A stretch of DNA of 64,000 nucleotides from an uncultured bacterium (GCA_902778895.1 CACYZF010000001.1:186001-250000); one strand, 5' to 3'. Positions 35,698 through 45,756 are shown, counted from the first letter of the stretch. Translations and numbers: made by a program. The notes: a model not told the origin generated them from the letters alone.

Positions 35698-36402
35698 ATG
35701 AGCGAACCGAGACTTTACCGTTACGATACGCATGTTCACACTTCGGAGGGGAGCAAGTGCGCAAAATCCTCCGGCCGCGAGGTCGCCGAGGCCTATCACG
35801 CACGCGGATACGACGGCATCATCATCACGGACCATTTCTTCAACGGGAACAGTACCGTGCCGCGCGATCTGCCGTGGCGGGAGCGCGTCGAACTTTTTAC
35901 GGCGGGCTACCGTGCGGCGAAGGAATACGGCGACAAAGTCGGCATGCAGGTGTTTTTCGCCTGGGAGGATTCCTCGGAAGGAAACGATTTCCTGACCTAC
36001 GGACTGGACGAGAACTGGCTTGCGGATCATCCGTTCATCGACCGGCTTCCGCTGGTCGACTACCTGAAGTATATCCGTGCCGAGGGCGGCACGATCGTTC
36101 ACGCGCATCCGTTCCGGCAGGATTATTACATCCCGATGATCCGTCTGCTCCCGGACCGGGTCGATGCGGTCGAGATCCTGAACGGTCACCGCAAGGACGA
36201 GGAGAACCGCCGCGCGAAATGGTATGCGGACAGCTACGGACTGCCCTGGACGGCCGGTTCGGACAACCATGATGTGATGAACGGTTTCGCGGAAACGGGC
36301 GTACTGCTGGACGAACGTCTCAACGGGACGGCGCATTATGCTCGGCTCGTCCTCGAACGCAAGATCCGCGGCTGCTTCCCGCATCTTGAAGGCTGTTCCT
36401 GA
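35698..36402 (+). CDS. PHP-domain phosphoesterase
   Basis: A 234-aa PHP-domain protein with metal ligands in DTHVHTSEGS (residues 9-18), IIITDHFFNGNS, HAHPFRQDYY (about 134-143) and the C-terminal AGSDNHDV. It most likely hydrolyses a phosphomonoester or phosphodiester in the cytoplasm; known relatives include histidinol-phosphatase-like and nucleotide phosphatases. A longer frame from 35542 overlaps the preceding gene, but AAAGGAGC lies ahead of the ATG at 35698. Substrate not determinable. Confidence 0.88.
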   Translation: MSEPRLYRYDTHVHTSEGSKCAKSSGREVAEAYHARGYDGIIITDHFFNGNSTVPRDLPWRERVELFTAGYRAAKEYGDKVGMQVFFAWEDSSEGNDFLTYGLDENWLADHPFIDRLPLVDYLKYIRAEGGTIVHAHPFRQDYYIPMIRLLPDRVDAVEILNGHRKDEENRRAKWYADSYGLPWTAGSDNHDVMNGFAETGVLLDERLNGTAHYARLVLERKIRGCFPHLEGCS

Positions 36403-36424
36403 TCCGTTTCCCCTTTATGAAAAA

Positions 36425-36466
36425 GCCGTGCATTGCCTCTGACGCAGTGCACGGCCGAATTGTTTT
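36425..36466. terminator. Bidirectional terminator between convergent genes
   Basis: GCCGTGCATTGC (36425-36436), 7-nt loop, GCAGTGCACGGC (36444-36455). A-run before and T-run (TTGTTTTT) after, so it can serve both the PHP gene and the minus-strand LptG-like gene. Confidence 0.88.
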
Positions 36467-36486
36467 TAACGAGTGCCGGAGATGAC

Positions 36487-37659
36487 TCAGCCGGCTTTTT
36501 TCAGCAGGTAGATGCCGTACGCACCGAAGACGATGGTCGGGGTAAGTCCGGCGAGGAACGGCGGCATGTAGCCGCTCTTCCCGGCGACCATGAAGACTTC
36601 GTTGAGCACCTGATAGAGCACGGCGATGCCGACGGCGGTGGCGATGGCCGTGAAGATGCCGGAGCGTTCGTTTTTCGTGGCAAGCGGGAACGCGAAGAAC
36701 GCGCAGAGGAAGCACGCCCACGGGAACGCCAGACGGTTGTAGAAGATCGTCCGGTAAATGCGGCGGAGATTCTCCGCCATGTTGGGATTGTCCCTTAGAA
36801 TGAAAAAGATTTCAAGGGAGGAAAGGGCTTCCGGTTCGATGACGGACTTGACGATCACGGACGGCTTGTCCGGGATTTCCTCCTCGGAAAAGACCAGCGG
36901 ATCAGCACCCGTGAACGAGGTGTCGCCGGGGAGGCCGTCTTCGGAGTATTCATGGATTTCCGGCTTGTAGAATTCCCAGCCGACGCCGGGGACGAAACGT
37001 GTCTTTTCCGCTTCGATCGTGCGAACCAGAATACGCTGTCTGGGCTTTTCGGGATTCTTCTTGAAAATCTTGAGCTTGACGTTCTTCTGGAAATCGTCGT
37101 CGTCGAACTGGCCAAAATACCAGCTGCGGAGGCGATCGCCGCTGTGATACTGGAGACGGGCGTTGCTTTCCTCCACGAATTTCTCGTTGTTCACCGTCTT
37201 TCTGACAATTTCCGCCTGACGCGTCGTTTCCGGGACAAGCTCTTCATTGAAGTAGAAATTGACCAGCATCACGCAGAATCCGACTGCGAAAATCGGGAAA
37301 CCGCATCGGCTGAGCGAGATCCCGGACGCCCGGATGGCCGTGAGTTCGCGGCTGCGTCCGAGATTCGCGAGCGCATACATGCAGGCGAGGAGGACTGTGA
37401 TGGGAAGGATGAACCGGATGTTCCCCGGGATTTTGAGAATGAAGTATTCGATGGAGACGGAGACGGACGCCTTGTTGTCGAGGAAGTCGCTGACGTCGTT
37501 GTACATATCCATGATGATGAACAGCAGCGTGAAGGCGAAGAGCAGGATGAAAAACGGCACCAGGAACGAGCGCAGGATGTACCCGTCGAGCGTCGGCATC
37601 CAGGAGAATTTGCGCGGCACGCCGTATTTGGATATTACATTGGAGGAGGAATCGGACAT
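36487..37659 (-). CDS. LptF/LptG-family permease (YjgP/YjgQ)
   Basis: A 390-aa inner-membrane protein of the lipopolysaccharide-transport permease family: LDGYILRSFLVPFFILLFAF near residue 24, LPITVLLACMYALANLGRSRELTAIRASGIS with the conserved E-(L/I)-xAxRxxG segment, then a beta-jellyroll periplasmic domain and three C-terminal helices (FPWACFLCAFFAFPL). LptF and LptG with LptB pull LPS out of the inner membrane. Only one family member is present here, so F versus G is not decided. It is the third gene of a sigma factor-rpsU-permease run. Confidence 0.88.
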   Translation of the reverse strand: MSDSSSNVISKYGVPRKFSWMPTLDGYILRSFLVPFFILLFAFTLLFIIMDMYNDVSDFLDNKASVSVSIEYFILKIPGNIRFILPITVLLACMYALANLGRSRELTAIRASGISLSRCGFPIFAVGFCVMLVNFYFNEELVPETTRQAEIVRKTVNNEKFVEESNARLQYHSGDRLRSWYFGQFDDDDFQKNVKLKIFKKNPEKPRQRILVRTIEAEKTRFVPGVGWEFYKPEIHEYSEDGLPGDTSFTGADPLVFSEEEIPDKPSVIVKSVIEPEALSSLEIFFILRDNPNMAENLRRIYRTIFYNRLAFPWACFLCAFFAFPLATKNERSGIFTAIATAVGIAVLYQVLNEVFMVAGKSGYMPPFLAGLTPTIVFGAYGIYLLKKAG

Positions 37660-37750
37660 GAAAACGATGAGAAAAAGATTCTGGTGCGTCCGCTCCGGAA
37701 ACGTCGCGGGGGGCGTCCCGGAGCGGGGTTATGGTCGGAAAAGAGAGCCG

Positions 37751-37918
37751 TCAGCCTCTGCGGCGCTGCGTGCGGCGTTTCTTTTCGCTCGGCTTTTCGT
37801 AGTGTCTCCGGTTGCGGAGTTCCTTGAGCGTGCCTTCCTTGTCGAGTTTCTTTTTCAGACGGCGGAGTGCGCGTTCGATCGAGTCGCCTTTCTTGAGTTT
37901 GACTTCCGTTGCTTCCAT
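37751..37918 (-). CDS. rpsU: 30S ribosomal protein bS21
   Basis: A 55-codon gene, too short for many gene finders. The product starts [20 protein letters not shown] and ends in a very basic tail ([10 protein letters not shown]), the pattern and length of bS21, which sits by the 30S platform and helps initiation. A strong AGGGGGTGA Shine-Dalgarno precedes the ATG. It lies 76 bp behind the sigma-factor gene; in E. coli rpsU leads the rpsU-dnaG-rpoD operon, so the association is kept but the order is different and dnaG is absent here. Confidence 0.92.
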   Translation of the reverse strand: MEATEVKLKKGDSIERALRRLKKKLDKEGTLKELRNRRHYEKPSEKKRRTQRRRG

Positions 37919-37994
37919 GTTAATTCACCCCCTTTCCTGAACAATCTGTTGCATCGTATTTCATCGGTAAAACCTCTTGAATCCGGGTTGTCGG

Positions 37995-39749
37995 TTATTC
38001 GGAGAATCCCGCCTCGTCTGCGAGCATGGCGCGGAGCTTGGCGAGCGCCTGGTTCTGGATCTGGCGGACGCGTTCGCGTGTACGGCGGATTTCCTGGCTG
38101 ACTTCTTCCAGCGTTTTCGGACGTTTGCCGTCGAGCCCGAAACGGAGCTGAAGGATCAGACGTTCGCGTTCGTCGAGCTGGGAGAGCAGCGAGAGCAGGC
38201 GGTGGACGGATTCCTCGTCGCCGAGGATGCGGTCGGGGGACATCGCGCCCTGGTCGGGGATGATGTCCTGGAATTCGCCGTCTTCACCCTGCTGGATGGG
38301 GTCGTGCAGGGAGAACGTGCGGAGGTCGGCGAGACGCAGGCCGGTTACGGTGCGTCCGCTGAATCCGAGGTTGGCGGCGATTTCTTCGTCGGTCGGTTCG
38401 CGGCCGAGCTGTTCCGCAAGTTTCATCTTGACGGATTTGATCTTGTTGATCTTGCCCGCGGACTGAACCGGAATGCGGATCACGCGGGACTGGTTGGCGA
38501 GGGCGCGGCGCATGGACTGTTTGATCCACCATGCGGCGTAGGAACTGAACTTCGCGCCCTTGGACGGGTCGAATTTTTCCACGGCGCGCATGAGGCCGAT
38601 GTTGCCCTCGGAAATGAGGTCGAGAAGCGGGAGGCCGAGTCCCTTGAAATCGTGCGCGATCTTCACGACCAGACGCAGGTTCGCTTCGATGAGCGTGGCG
38701 CGCGCCTCGTCGTGCGAGTCGTGGTTCTTGCCGTGGATCTGGGCCGCCAGCGTGACTTCCTGATCTTTGGAGACCAGCGAAATCTGACCGATATCGTGCA
38801 TGTACACCTTCATCGAGTCGTTTTTCGTGACGGGGCCGTTCTTCGCCGCGGCCTTCGCATTCTTCTTGTCCATCCCGGGATCTTTCGACCCCGCCATGAA
38901 CTTGGAAAGATCGATCTCGGAGGCGTCTTCGACGTCTTCCAGCACGACCGGAACGCCGTTCGCGTCTACCGCGCCGGCGGCCGCTGTCTTCTTGACAGGA
39001 GCGACGACTTCCGCCGATTCAACTTTGACATTGAGCTTGGCTTTCTTCGGCGCCGAGGAAAAAACGGATTTTTTCGCGGAAGCCTTCTTCGTTTCCGGTT
39101 TCACCCGGACTTCGACTTCCGTTTTTTTCGTTTCAGCTTTCGCCTTAGCCTTTGCCGGAGCCTTTTTCCCCGTTTCGGGTTTGGAGTCGTTTTTTTTCGC
39201 AGGGGCGGTCTTGACTTCGACCTTGACGGCCGGTTTCTTGACGGCGATCCTGATCGGACTTTTCTTCGCGGAAGCCTTCTTCGTTTCCGGCTTTGCCTTG
39301 GCTTTTGCCTCCGTTTTTGCCGGAGCGGCTTTCGCGGCGGCTTTCTTCGCCGGTTCGAGTTTGACCGCGGCTTTGAATTTAGCTTTGGAAGACGCTTTTT
39401 TCACCCCCTCGTCAAACAGGACCTCGGGCTTAAAAGCTTTTTTCTTCGCCGGAGCGGCTTTCTTTGCCGGAACGGTCTTGACCGCTGTCTTCGCGGGGGC
39501 TTTCTTCGCTTCGACCTTCGCGGGAGCTTTCTTTGCCGGTGTGGTTTTCGCGACAACCTGCGATTTCTTCGCGGGAGCAGAAGCTTTTTTCGGGGATGCG
39601 GAAACGCGGACGGGTTTGACCGCAACGGCAGTCTTTGCGGCTTTCACCTTCCCGGAGGCGACTTCCACCTGCTTGCCGGAAGCAGACTTTTTCGCGTTTT
39701 TCCCGGCGGCGGATACCGCAATCCGTTTTTGTTTCGCATCATTTTTCAT
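37995..39749 (-). CDS. rpoD: Sigma-70 family factor with long Ala/Lys-rich histone-H1-like N-terminal extension
   Basis: A 584-aa sigma factor. Residues 1 to about 300 are low-complexity Ala/Lys/Pro (repeats such as [17 protein letters not shown] and [12 protein letters not shown]), like bacterial histone-H1 (Hc1/AlgP) tails. The rest is a standard primary-type sigma: region 1.2 ([19 protein letters not shown]), region 2 ([40 protein letters not shown]), region 3 ([12 protein letters not shown]) and region 4 ([31 protein letters not shown]). Region 1.1 is replaced by the tail. The -35 and -10 recognition helices look normal, in line with the E. coli-type promoters seen nearby. Primary (rpoD) versus stationary (rpoS-like) role is inferred from linkage with rpsU. 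Confidence 0.88.
   Translation of the reverse strand: MKNDAKQKRIAVSAAGKNAKKSASGKQVEVASGKVKAAKTAVAVKPVRVSASPKKASAPAKKSQVVAKTTPAKKAPAKVEAKKAPAKTAVKTVPAKKAAPAKKKAFKPEVLFDEGVKKASSKAKFKAAVKLEPAKKAAAKAAPAKTEAKAKAKPETKKASAKKSPIRIAVKKPAVKVEVKTAPAKKNDSKPETGKKAPAKAKAKAETKKTEVEVRVKPETKKASAKKSVFSSAPKKAKLNVKVESAEVVAPVKKTAAAGAVDANGVPVVLEDVEDASEIDLSKFMAGSKDPGMDKKNAKAAAKNGPVTKNDSMKVYMHDIGQISLVSKDQEVTLAAQIHGKNHDSHDEARATLIEANLRLVVKIAHDFKGLGLPLLDLISEGNIGLMRAVEKFDPSKGAKFSSYAAWWIKQSMRRALANQSRVIRIPVQSAGKINKIKSVKMKLAEQLGREPTDEEIAANLGFSGRTVTGLRLADLRTFSLHDPIQQGEDGEFQDIIPDQGAMSPDRILGDEESVHRLLSLLSQLDERERLILQLRFGLDGKRPKTLEEVSQEIRRTRERVRQIQNQALAKLRAMLADEAGFSE
39063..39293. repeat. Repeated segment in the sigma-factor tail
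   Basis: The same block, encoding [12 protein letters not shown] on the minus strand, occurs near 39067-39098 and 39257-39290 with about 25 identical bases. It shows that the Lys/Ala tail grew at least partly by internal duplication. Confidence 0.65.
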
Positions 39750-39931
39750 CGAAAAAAAGACCTCGGCGATTTGTTTTCCTGCGTTGAGCTGTTATATTGA
39801 TAGTCGCAACCGTTTTTGATTCCGGCATCTGCAGCAGCTTGTCAGCATTCGTATGTCATGGGGCTCAGCCCTATATTTTAAAAAACAATTGCATATAATG
39901 TACATTCTAAAGAGAAAAAGGCAAGAGTGAA

Positions 39932-42900
39932 ATGAGAAAAAGAGGTTGGAAAAGCATATTTTTTAATTTAATCTCTAAAGTGAATGGCGGTTCCGGACGC
40001 ATCGGCCCGGTCGAGTCCGATATGATGCCGATCGCTTTGCTCAGCCTCGTTTCCGATGGTTCGAAGACATCTGCCGCGAAGACCGCGTCCGCGTCGCAAA
40101 AGAAGAAGGAAAAGAACGGCGTGCCGGGCAGGAAACGGACTTTTTTCTACGTCGCGGCGTCGCAGTCCCGGGCGGAACAGTGCCGTGACGACCTGACCGC
40201 TTGGGCGGAGGTCGCCGGAAAAAAACTTTCCGTCCATGCTCTGCCGGACGGTTCGACGCGGCGTCAGAGCCTGCTTCAGTCGGATTCCCCGCGCGCCGAA
40301 GCGCTGCACCGGCTTCTGGAGAATCCGCCGGACGTGTTTTTCGGGTCCGTGACAAGCCTGACCTCGCCCGCGCCCGTGCCGCGTCTGATGCGCGAGAGCG
40401 AGCTTGTTCTGAAAGTCGGCGACGAGGTCGTTTTGAAGGACCTCGCGGAACGCCTGGTCGAGATGGGTTACGACGATGAAATCGAGGTCGGCATGCCCGG
40501 CGAGTTCGCGCGACGCGGCGGCCTGATCGATATTTTCTCCTCCTCGGAGACGTCGCCCGCGCGCATTGAGTTTTTCGGCGACACCATCGACAGCATCCGT
40601 CTGTTCCGCCCGGACACGCAGACTTCGACGGGCAGGGCGGATTCCTACCGCGTGATCCTGCGGTCGGGGTCAGGCGGCGACGGCACGGTCGTGAACGGCG
40701 CGGAATACGCCTCCGCTCCGGCATTCGAATATCTGCTGGAAAATGAATCCGTTCTGGTCGAGGAGGCTCCCGGCGAGATCAGGACGCATCTGGCGCGTTA
40801 CGGCACGCCGGAGGAGTCGGAACAGTGGGCGGCGTTTGAAGAGAAAATGAGGTCGGAAGGCCGTCTTGTCTCGCTGGAAGACGCCGCGGGTGCGGCCATG
40901 CCGGACGGCAGACCGTGCGAGGCATTTCCGTGTTATTCTACCGGACGCGACGCGATGGCGTCGGCCGCGGGGCATGAGTTCGCCGTGGACGCCGATGCGG
41001 ACGGCAAGTCGCTGGACCAGGCTTTTTCCGTGCTGGCGCAGCAGCTGACCGCGAGCCGGATCCATCAGTGGATCGAGGAAAAAACGCATGTGACGCTGCT
41101 CGTCGGGCCGGATTCCGACCCGCATCAGGTGCGTCGCTGGATCCTGGACCACGATCTCTGCGAAAACGACCTGCTGAGCGTGGAGGAGGGGAGTGTGCCG
41201 TGCGGATTCTTCCTGCCGAAGGAGAAACTGGCGGTCCTGACGATCCGCGAGCTTTTCGCGCTGCCGTACCGCCGCCGGAGCATGGCGCACGAGCTTCAGG
41301 TCGAGGACGACACGCCCCGGACCGAACCGGTTTCGCGCGAGGATGCCGCGGGCGTGATCTCGGCCGGTGATCTGGAGGAGGGCGACTATGCGGTCCACCT
41401 CAACTTCGGCATCTGCCGTTACCTCGGGCTGGATATCGCGGAAGCCGCCGGGGCGCGCTCGGAGATGATCGTGCTGGAATTCGGCGACGACCAGGTGGTG
41501 CGGATCCCGGTGCGGCAGGCGCATCTTGTCACGCGATATGTCGGGTCGAAGAATACCCGGATCACGCTCAGCCGGCTGAACTCCGGCCGTTGGAACAAGG
41601 CGTGCGACGAGGCGCGGCACTCCGTGCAGAGCCTGGCGTTCGAGATGCTCAAAATCCAAGCCGTGCGCATGAAAAAGGCCGGGATGGCGTTCCCGAAGGA
41701 CGATCCCGAACAGGAGCTGTTCGAACAGGCGTTCCCGTTCAAGGAGACCCCGGACCAGCTGCGCGCCGCCGCCGAGATCAAGTCGGACATGGAGTCGCCG
41801 CGCCCGATGGACCGTCTGCTGTGCGGCGATGTGGGCTACGGTAAGACCGAGCTCGCGATGCGGGCGGCCTGCAAATGCGCGCTCGCGGGGCGTCAGGTCG
41901 CCATGCTGGTGCCGACGACCGTGCTGGCGCAGCAGCATTATATGACCTTCAAGGAACGTTTCGCGGGGACCGGGATCGTGATCGAACAGCTCTCACGGTT
42001 CCGCACGAAACCGGAACAGCAGCGGATCATCGAACGCCTGAGAAGCGGCGCGATCGACATCGTGATCGGCACGCACCGTTTGGTGCAGAACGACGTCGGG
42101 TTCAGGGACCTCGGGCTCGTGATCATCGACGAGGAACAGCGGTTCGGCGTGCTGCACAAGGACCGACTGAAACGCCTCCGCGCGACCGTGGACGTGCTGA
42201 CCATGACCGCCACGCCCATCCCGCGCACGCTGCATATGTCGCTCTCCGGCATCCGCGACCTCAGCACGCTCATGAACGCGCCGGTGAACCGCCTGCCGAT
42301 CCGCACGGTCTTCGCGCAGTACGACCAGAACGTGGTGCGCGTGGCGATCGAACGCGAACTGAACCGCGGCGGCCAGGTATACTATCTGCACAACCGGGTG
42401 AAATCGATCGACAAGGTCGCGCTTGAGATCGGGGCGATGTTCCCGGACGTCCCGCTTGGCGTCGCGCACGGCCAGATGGACAAGAGCGAGCTGGAAGTGG
42501 TGATGTCGTCGTTCATCGAGGGGAAAACGAAAATCCTGGTCTGCACCTCGATCATCGAATCCGGCATCGACATCCCGAACGCGAACACGATCATCATCGA
42601 ACGCGCCGACCGGTTCGGCCTTGCCGAACTCTACCAGCTGCGCGGCCGCGTGGGACGTTGGGTGCGGCAGGCGTACGCGTACCTTTTCCTGCCGAAGGAC
42701 GGCATCCTGACCGGAGACGCCCGCAAGCGCATGGCGGCGATCCGACGCTACACGCACCTCGGCGCGGGGTTCCAGCTGGCCATGAGCGACCTGGAGATAC
42801 GCGGCGCGGGCAACATCCTGGGCGAGGAGCAGAGCGGTCAGATCAATGCTGTCGGATTCCACCTGTACTGCGAACTCCTGCGCGACTGCGTGGCGATGTT

Positions 42901-43357
42901 CAAGGGCGAGAAACTGCCGACCGCGCCGGATTGCGAGCTTTACCTCGATTTCCTGAGTTTCGCGGTCGAACCGCCGCCGGGTATGATCGCCGCGGGCATC
43001 CCGCCAAGCTACGTTGAGTCGCCGCGCGTGCGCCTGCACTGCTACAGACGGCTGGCGATGTTCACCTCGGAACACGACCTCGACGCGTTTGCAGACGAGC
43101 TGCGCGACCGGTTCGGGCCGATTCCGGAGGAGGTCGACCATTTCCTGATGACCTGCCGGATCCGCCTCGCCGCCGCGGACGCCGGGATCACGAACGTGAC
43201 CTCCCGGGGCAATCTGGTGTATCTGGAGAAGAACAAGCGCATGCTCCGGCGCGACGGCCTGATCCCGGCGATCCTGGCCAGCGCGAAGCCCGCGCAGAAG
43301 TTGAAACTGGTCCTGCGTACCGTGCGCGAATTCATCCCGCGCGCGGAACAGGATTGA
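39932..43357 (+). CDS. mfd: Transcription-repair coupling factor
   Basis: A 1141-aa Mfd: the ATPase that removes stalled RNA polymerase and recruits UvrA. A UvrB-like N-terminal module ([15 protein letters not shown] near residue 190) is followed by the polymerase-interacting domain near 486 ([16 protein letters not shown]), the RecG-like helicase with Walker [10 protein letters not shown] (about 631-639), DEEQRFG (about 730) and the translocation motif region, then the C-terminal TRCF domain. Length matches E. coli Mfd (1148). The first 60 residues hold a Lys/Ser-rich insert ([16 protein letters not shown]). Divergent from the sigma gene. Confidence 0.96.
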   Translation: MRKRGWKSIFFNLISKVNGGSGRIGPVESDMMPIALLSLVSDGSKTSAAKTASASQKKKEKNGVPGRKRTFFYVAASQSRAEQCRDDLTAWAEVAGKKLSVHALPDGSTRRQSLLQSDSPRAEALHRLLENPPDVFFGSVTSLTSPAPVPRLMRESELVLKVGDEVVLKDLAERLVEMGYDDEIEVGMPGEFARRGGLIDIFSSSETSPARIEFFGDTIDSIRLFRPDTQTSTGRADSYRVILRSGSGGDGTVVNGAEYASAPAFEYLLENESVLVEEAPGEIRTHLARYGTPEESEQWAAFEEKMRSEGRLVSLEDAAGAAMPDGRPCEAFPCYSTGRDAMASAAGHEFAVDADADGKSLDQAFSVLAQQLTASRIHQWIEEKTHVTLLVGPDSDPHQVRRWILDHDLCENDLLSVEEGSVPCGFFLPKEKLAVLTIRELFALPYRRRSMAHELQVEDDTPRTEPVSREDAAGVISAGDLEEGDYAVHLNFGICRYLGLDIAEAAGARSEMIVLEFGDDQVVRIPVRQAHLVTRYVGSKNTRITLSRLNSGRWNKACDEARHSVQSLAFEMLKIQAVRMKKAGMAFPKDDPEQELFEQAFPFKETPDQLRAAAEIKSDMESPRPMDRLLCGDVGYGKTELAMRAACKCALAGRQVAMLVPTTVLAQQHYMTFKERFAGTGIVIEQLSRFRTKPEQQRIIERLRSGAIDIVIGTHRLVQNDVGFRDLGLVIIDEEQRFGVLHKDRLKRLRATVDVLTMTATPIPRTLHMSLSGIRDLSTLMNAPVNRLPIRTVFAQYDQNVVRVAIERELNRGGQVYYLHNRVKSIDKVALEIGAMFPDVPLGVAHGQMDKSELEVVMSSFIEGKTKILVCTSIIESGIDIPNANTIIIERADRFGLAELYQLRGRVGRWVRQAYAYLFLPKDGILTGDARKRMAAIRRYTHLGAGFQLAMSDLEIRGAGNILGEEQSGQINAVGFHLYCELLRDCVAMFKGEKLPTAPDCELYLDFLSFAVEPPPGMIAAGIPPSYVESPRVRLHCYRRLAMFTSEHDLDAFADELRDRFGPIPEEVDHFLMTCRIRLAAADAGITNVTSRGNLVYLEKNKRMLRRDGLIPAILASAKPAQKLKLVLRTVREFIPRAEQD

Positions 43358-43377
43358 CGATTGAGGAGATACGCACC

Positions 43378-43884
43378 ATGAAAATGACCGCAGTCCTGAG
43401 CGATATCACGAAACTCCGCGTCGACGCGATCGTGAACGCCGCGAACTGTTCCCTGCTGGGCGGAGGCGGCGTTGACGGCGCCATTCACCACGCCGCGGGC
43501 CGCCAGCTCTACGAAGCCTGCCTCAAGTTCGGCGGCTGCAGCACAGGCGAAGCGCGCATCACGCCCGGATTTAACCTGCCGGCTCGCTACGTAATCCACA
43601 CGCCCGGCCCGGTTTGGCGCGGCGGTACGCACGGCGAACCCGAACTGCTGCGTTCGTGCTACCGGAACTCGCTGACGCTGGCGGAGGAAAACGCCTGTCG
43701 CGTGGTGGCGTTTCCGGGCATCAGCATCGGCGTGTATCATTATCCGCTCGAAGCGGCGACGAAGATCGCCGTGGACGCGGTCGGCACGTGGATGGGGAAA
43801 CTGCCGGAAGAGGTCGTGTTCTGCGCGTTTTCCGAAAACGTTCTTGATGCGTACCAACGCGCGCTGGACGAGTTCCAGACCTGA
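43378..43884 (+). CDS. Macrodomain protein (O-acetyl-ADP-ribose deacetylase-like)
   Basis: A 168-aa stand-alone macrodomain of the YmdB/MacroD type that binds ADP-ribose and removes acyl or ADP-ribosyl groups. It has [20 protein letters not shown] (18-37), AIHHAAG, the substrate-loop segment [17 protein letters not shown], and [14 protein letters not shown] near the end. GAGGAGA precedes the ATG at 43378; an earlier in-frame start at 43354 overlaps mfd. Probably co-transcribed with mfd. Confidence 0.92.
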   Translation: MKMTAVLSDITKLRVDAIVNAANCSLLGGGGVDGAIHHAAGRQLYEACLKFGGCSTGEARITPGFNLPARYVIHTPGPVWRGGTHGEPELLRSCYRNSLTLAEENACRVVAFPGISIGVYHYPLEAATKIAVDAVGTWMGKLPEEVVFCAFSENVLDAYQRALDEFQT

Positions 43885-43923
43885 CGATTTGAGCAGAAAA
43901 AGGGGAGTGCGAAAAGACGAACT

Positions 43924-44089
43924 GTGCGCAAGCGAAGCTGAGCGCACTACCGCAGTTGAGTCTTTGCCTCACGTGCCGTTGCGAAGCAAGGCACTTCTGC
44001 AGTGAAGGGCTTGCCCTTCGTGCGCAAACGAAGCTGAGCGCACTGCTTCAGTGGAGGACTTGTCCTCCTCAGTAGAGAGCTTGCCCTCC
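43924..44089. repeat. Cluster of double-hairpin repeat elements (three units plus a partial)
   Basis: Each unit is one hairpin of type GTGCgc-n-GAAGC-n-gcGCAC, then about 10 nt (TnCnGCAGT), then a second hairpin such as GAAGGGC-TT-GCCCTTC. Units: first hairpins at 43924-43947, 43973-43994 and 44020-44043; second hairpins at 44004-44019 and 44053-44068, with degenerate ones at about 43957-43970 and 44073-44089. They fill the gap between the convergent macrodomain and methyltransferase genes. Related copies lie at 45874 and 63962. Confidence 0.8.
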
Positions 44090-44845
44090 GCGGCGGACGT
44101 ACTCGAAGAGGATGACCGTGGCGGCTTGCGCCACGTTCAGGGATTCGGCGTCGCCGGGCATCGGGATGTTCAGTCCGCGCGAGTTCTCGAGTTCCGCCAC
44201 GCCGGTGGCCTCGCAGCCGAGGATGATCGCGCTGCGATCGAAGAGGTCCGGCTCCAGAAAGACGTTGCCGCCGCTCGCCGGAAGCGTCCGGTAGCAGGTC
44301 TTCACGCCGAGTTTGCGCAGGTCCGCGGCGAGTTCAGTCAGGTCGCCGCCATAACGGATCTTGAGGAAGAACTGCGCGCCGGACGCGGACCGGACGACTT
44401 TGTCCGAGAACGGGTCGGCTGTGCCACGGGTGAGCCAGACTTCATGCAGCCCGACGGCGCGCGCCGTGCGCAGGATGGTGCCGAAATTGCCTGGGTCGCC
44501 GACGCGGTCGAGCACGAGCGCGAAGGGGTCGGCCATGGGCTGGTCGAGCGGGACGGGTTCCGGGCGGCGCGACAGCACGAGGATGCCCTGCGAATGCACC
44601 GTGGGCGCGATGCGGTCGAATTCGGACTGAGGGAGAATGACCGGTTCGACGGGCGAGGGGAAGGGCAGAGCGGTGCCTTCGCGGAGGATGACGAGTTCAA
44701 CGAGGCCCGGCGCGAGCGTGACGACTTCACGGGAGGCGCGGAGCCCGTCGCAGAAACAGTATTCGGAATCGCGGCGGCCGTGGCGCGTGCGGAGCGCGCG
44801 GAGCAGCGATTCGGTGCGTCTGGTGAGGCCGCCGGATTCGGACAT
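44069..44845 (-). CDS. TrmH/SpoU-family RNA 2'-O-methyltransferase
   Basis: A 258-aa SPOUT enzyme that methylates 2'-OH of a tRNA or rRNA nucleotide with SAM. It shows motif 1 DRVGDPGNFGTILRTA (about 112-127) with the catalytic Arg, motif 2 AIILGCEATGV and motif 3 MPGDAESLNVAQAATVILFE. The N-terminal 90 residues form the substrate-binding extension of the RlmB/TrmH type. Exact RNA target unknown. It follows the YfgM-like gene after 18 bp in one minus-strand operon. Confidence 0.93.
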   Translation of the reverse strand: MSESGGLTRRTESLLRALRTRHGRRDSEYCFCDGLRASREVVTLAPGLVELVILREGTALPFPSPVEPVILPQSEFDRIAPTVHSQGILVLSRRPEPVPLDQPMADPFALVLDRVGDPGNFGTILRTARAVGLHEVWLTRGTADPFSDKVVRSASGAQFFLKIRYGGDLTELAADLRKLGVKTCYRTLPASGGNVFLEPDLFDRSAIILGCEATGVAELENSRGLNIPMPGDAESLNVAQAATVILFEYVRRGGQALY

Positions 44846-44863
44846 CCGAAGGAGCCCCGTTAC

Positions 44864-45679
44864 TTATGCGGCGGGCGTTTCAGCCGCGGCTGCCGGAGCG
44901 TCGGCGGGCTTGGCTTCGGCGGGCTTTTCGGCCGGAGCGGAGACGGATGCCGCGGCCTGCGGATGGATTTTCTCGTCGAGCTGCTTGGCGAGGGAGGCCC
45001 AGTAGCCATAGACGGCAGAGGCATCGGCGGCTGCTGCCGTGAAGTTGATCTTCTTCAGCGCGGCGTCGGCCTTCATCATCTGGTCGAGGCCGGAGAAGAT
45101 GCGCGCGGCGGAATAGGCCGCTTCCACGCCGAGGTCGCGGGGAGTCTGGGAGAGACCGGCGATGCGCTCGAATTCGGTCGCGGCGTCCTCTTTCTTGCCG
45201 AGCTGTTCGAGGAGGTAGGCGGCGTCGAGCGCGGACCGCATCTTGATGAACGTTTCGGACTTGGAGGAGGAGGCGACGGCGAGGAGCTGTTCGCGGGCCT
45301 TTTCCATGTCGCCGGGTTGATTCGCGGTGATGAGTTCGCCGGCGAGGCGGAGACGCGCGAAATCCGCGGCCTTGTTGCCCGGATGCTTCGCGATGGCGGC
45401 TTCGAGTTCGGCGATGCTGCCCGCGTTGGCGAGTTCGCGGCGGGCTTCGAGTTCGGCACGCTGGATCGCGCCCTGGATGATGATGATGACGGAGACAAGC
45501 ACGGCGAACGCGCAGACGCCGATGATGGCCTTCTTCCAGTTCACAGCCATCCACATTTCGAATTCGTCCAGCATCGTGGAAATGGCGGGTTCCTCCTGCG
45601 GAGCGGCGGGACGCTTGTGCTGCTGGGCGGCGGCGAGCTGTTCGAAGGACTCGATTTTTTTCTTATTTTTGTTGGCCAT
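44864..45679 (-). CDS. YfgM-like single-pass membrane protein with TPR-type helices
   Basis: A 271-aa protein. A Lys/Gln-rich cytoplasmic N-terminus is followed by one transmembrane helix (KAIIGVCAFAVLVSVIIIIQG, about 49-69), then a helical periplasmic part like TPR repeats (SIAELEAAIAKHPGNKAADF, AYLLEQLGKKEDAATEFERI) and an Ala/Pro-rich tail. YfgM proteins accompany the SecYEG translocon with PpiD. Homology is by layout and the helical repeat pattern, not by a hard motif. It is the first gene behind the promoter at 45728-45756. Confidence 0.7.
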   Translation of the reverse strand: MANKNKKKIESFEQLAAAQQHKRPAAPQEEPAISTMLDEFEMWMAVNWKKAIIGVCAFAVLVSVIIIIQGAIQRAELEARRELANAGSIAELEAAIAKHPGNKAADFARLRLAGELITANQPGDMEKAREQLLAVASSSKSETFIKMRSALDAAYLLEQLGKKEDAATEFERIAGLSQTPRDLGVEAAYSAARIFSGLDQMMKADAALKKINFTAAAADASAVYGYWASLAKQLDEKIHPQAAASVSAPAEKPAEAKPADAPAAAAETPAA

Positions 45680-45727
45680 GGTTCAATATGTCCTGAAAAA
45701 GAGTTGACGTTACAAAATGATTCTTAT

Positions 45728-45756
45728 AATATAGCGCATCCCGCGCGCAAAATCAA
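45728..45756 (-). promoter_or_regulatory. Sigma-70-type promoter
   Basis: On the minus strand TTGATT (45756-45751), 17-bp spacer, TATATT (45733-45728). It drives the YfgM-like gene and the methyltransferase. A small CCCC-TTCG-GGGG hairpin with a T run (45776-45766) lies just upstream and can end guaA transcripts. Confidence 0.7.

Noticed and set aside
37977-39800. 607-codon plus-strand frame opposite the sigma gene
   Set aside because: Shadow of the Ala/Lys-rich sigma gene; composition follows from reading AAG/GCC codons backwards.
45700-45730. Plus-strand TTGACG...TATAAT pair
   Set aside because: Good boxes, but the spacing to TATAAT is only 15 bp and no plus-strand gene follows; the overlapping minus-strand promoter fits a gene.
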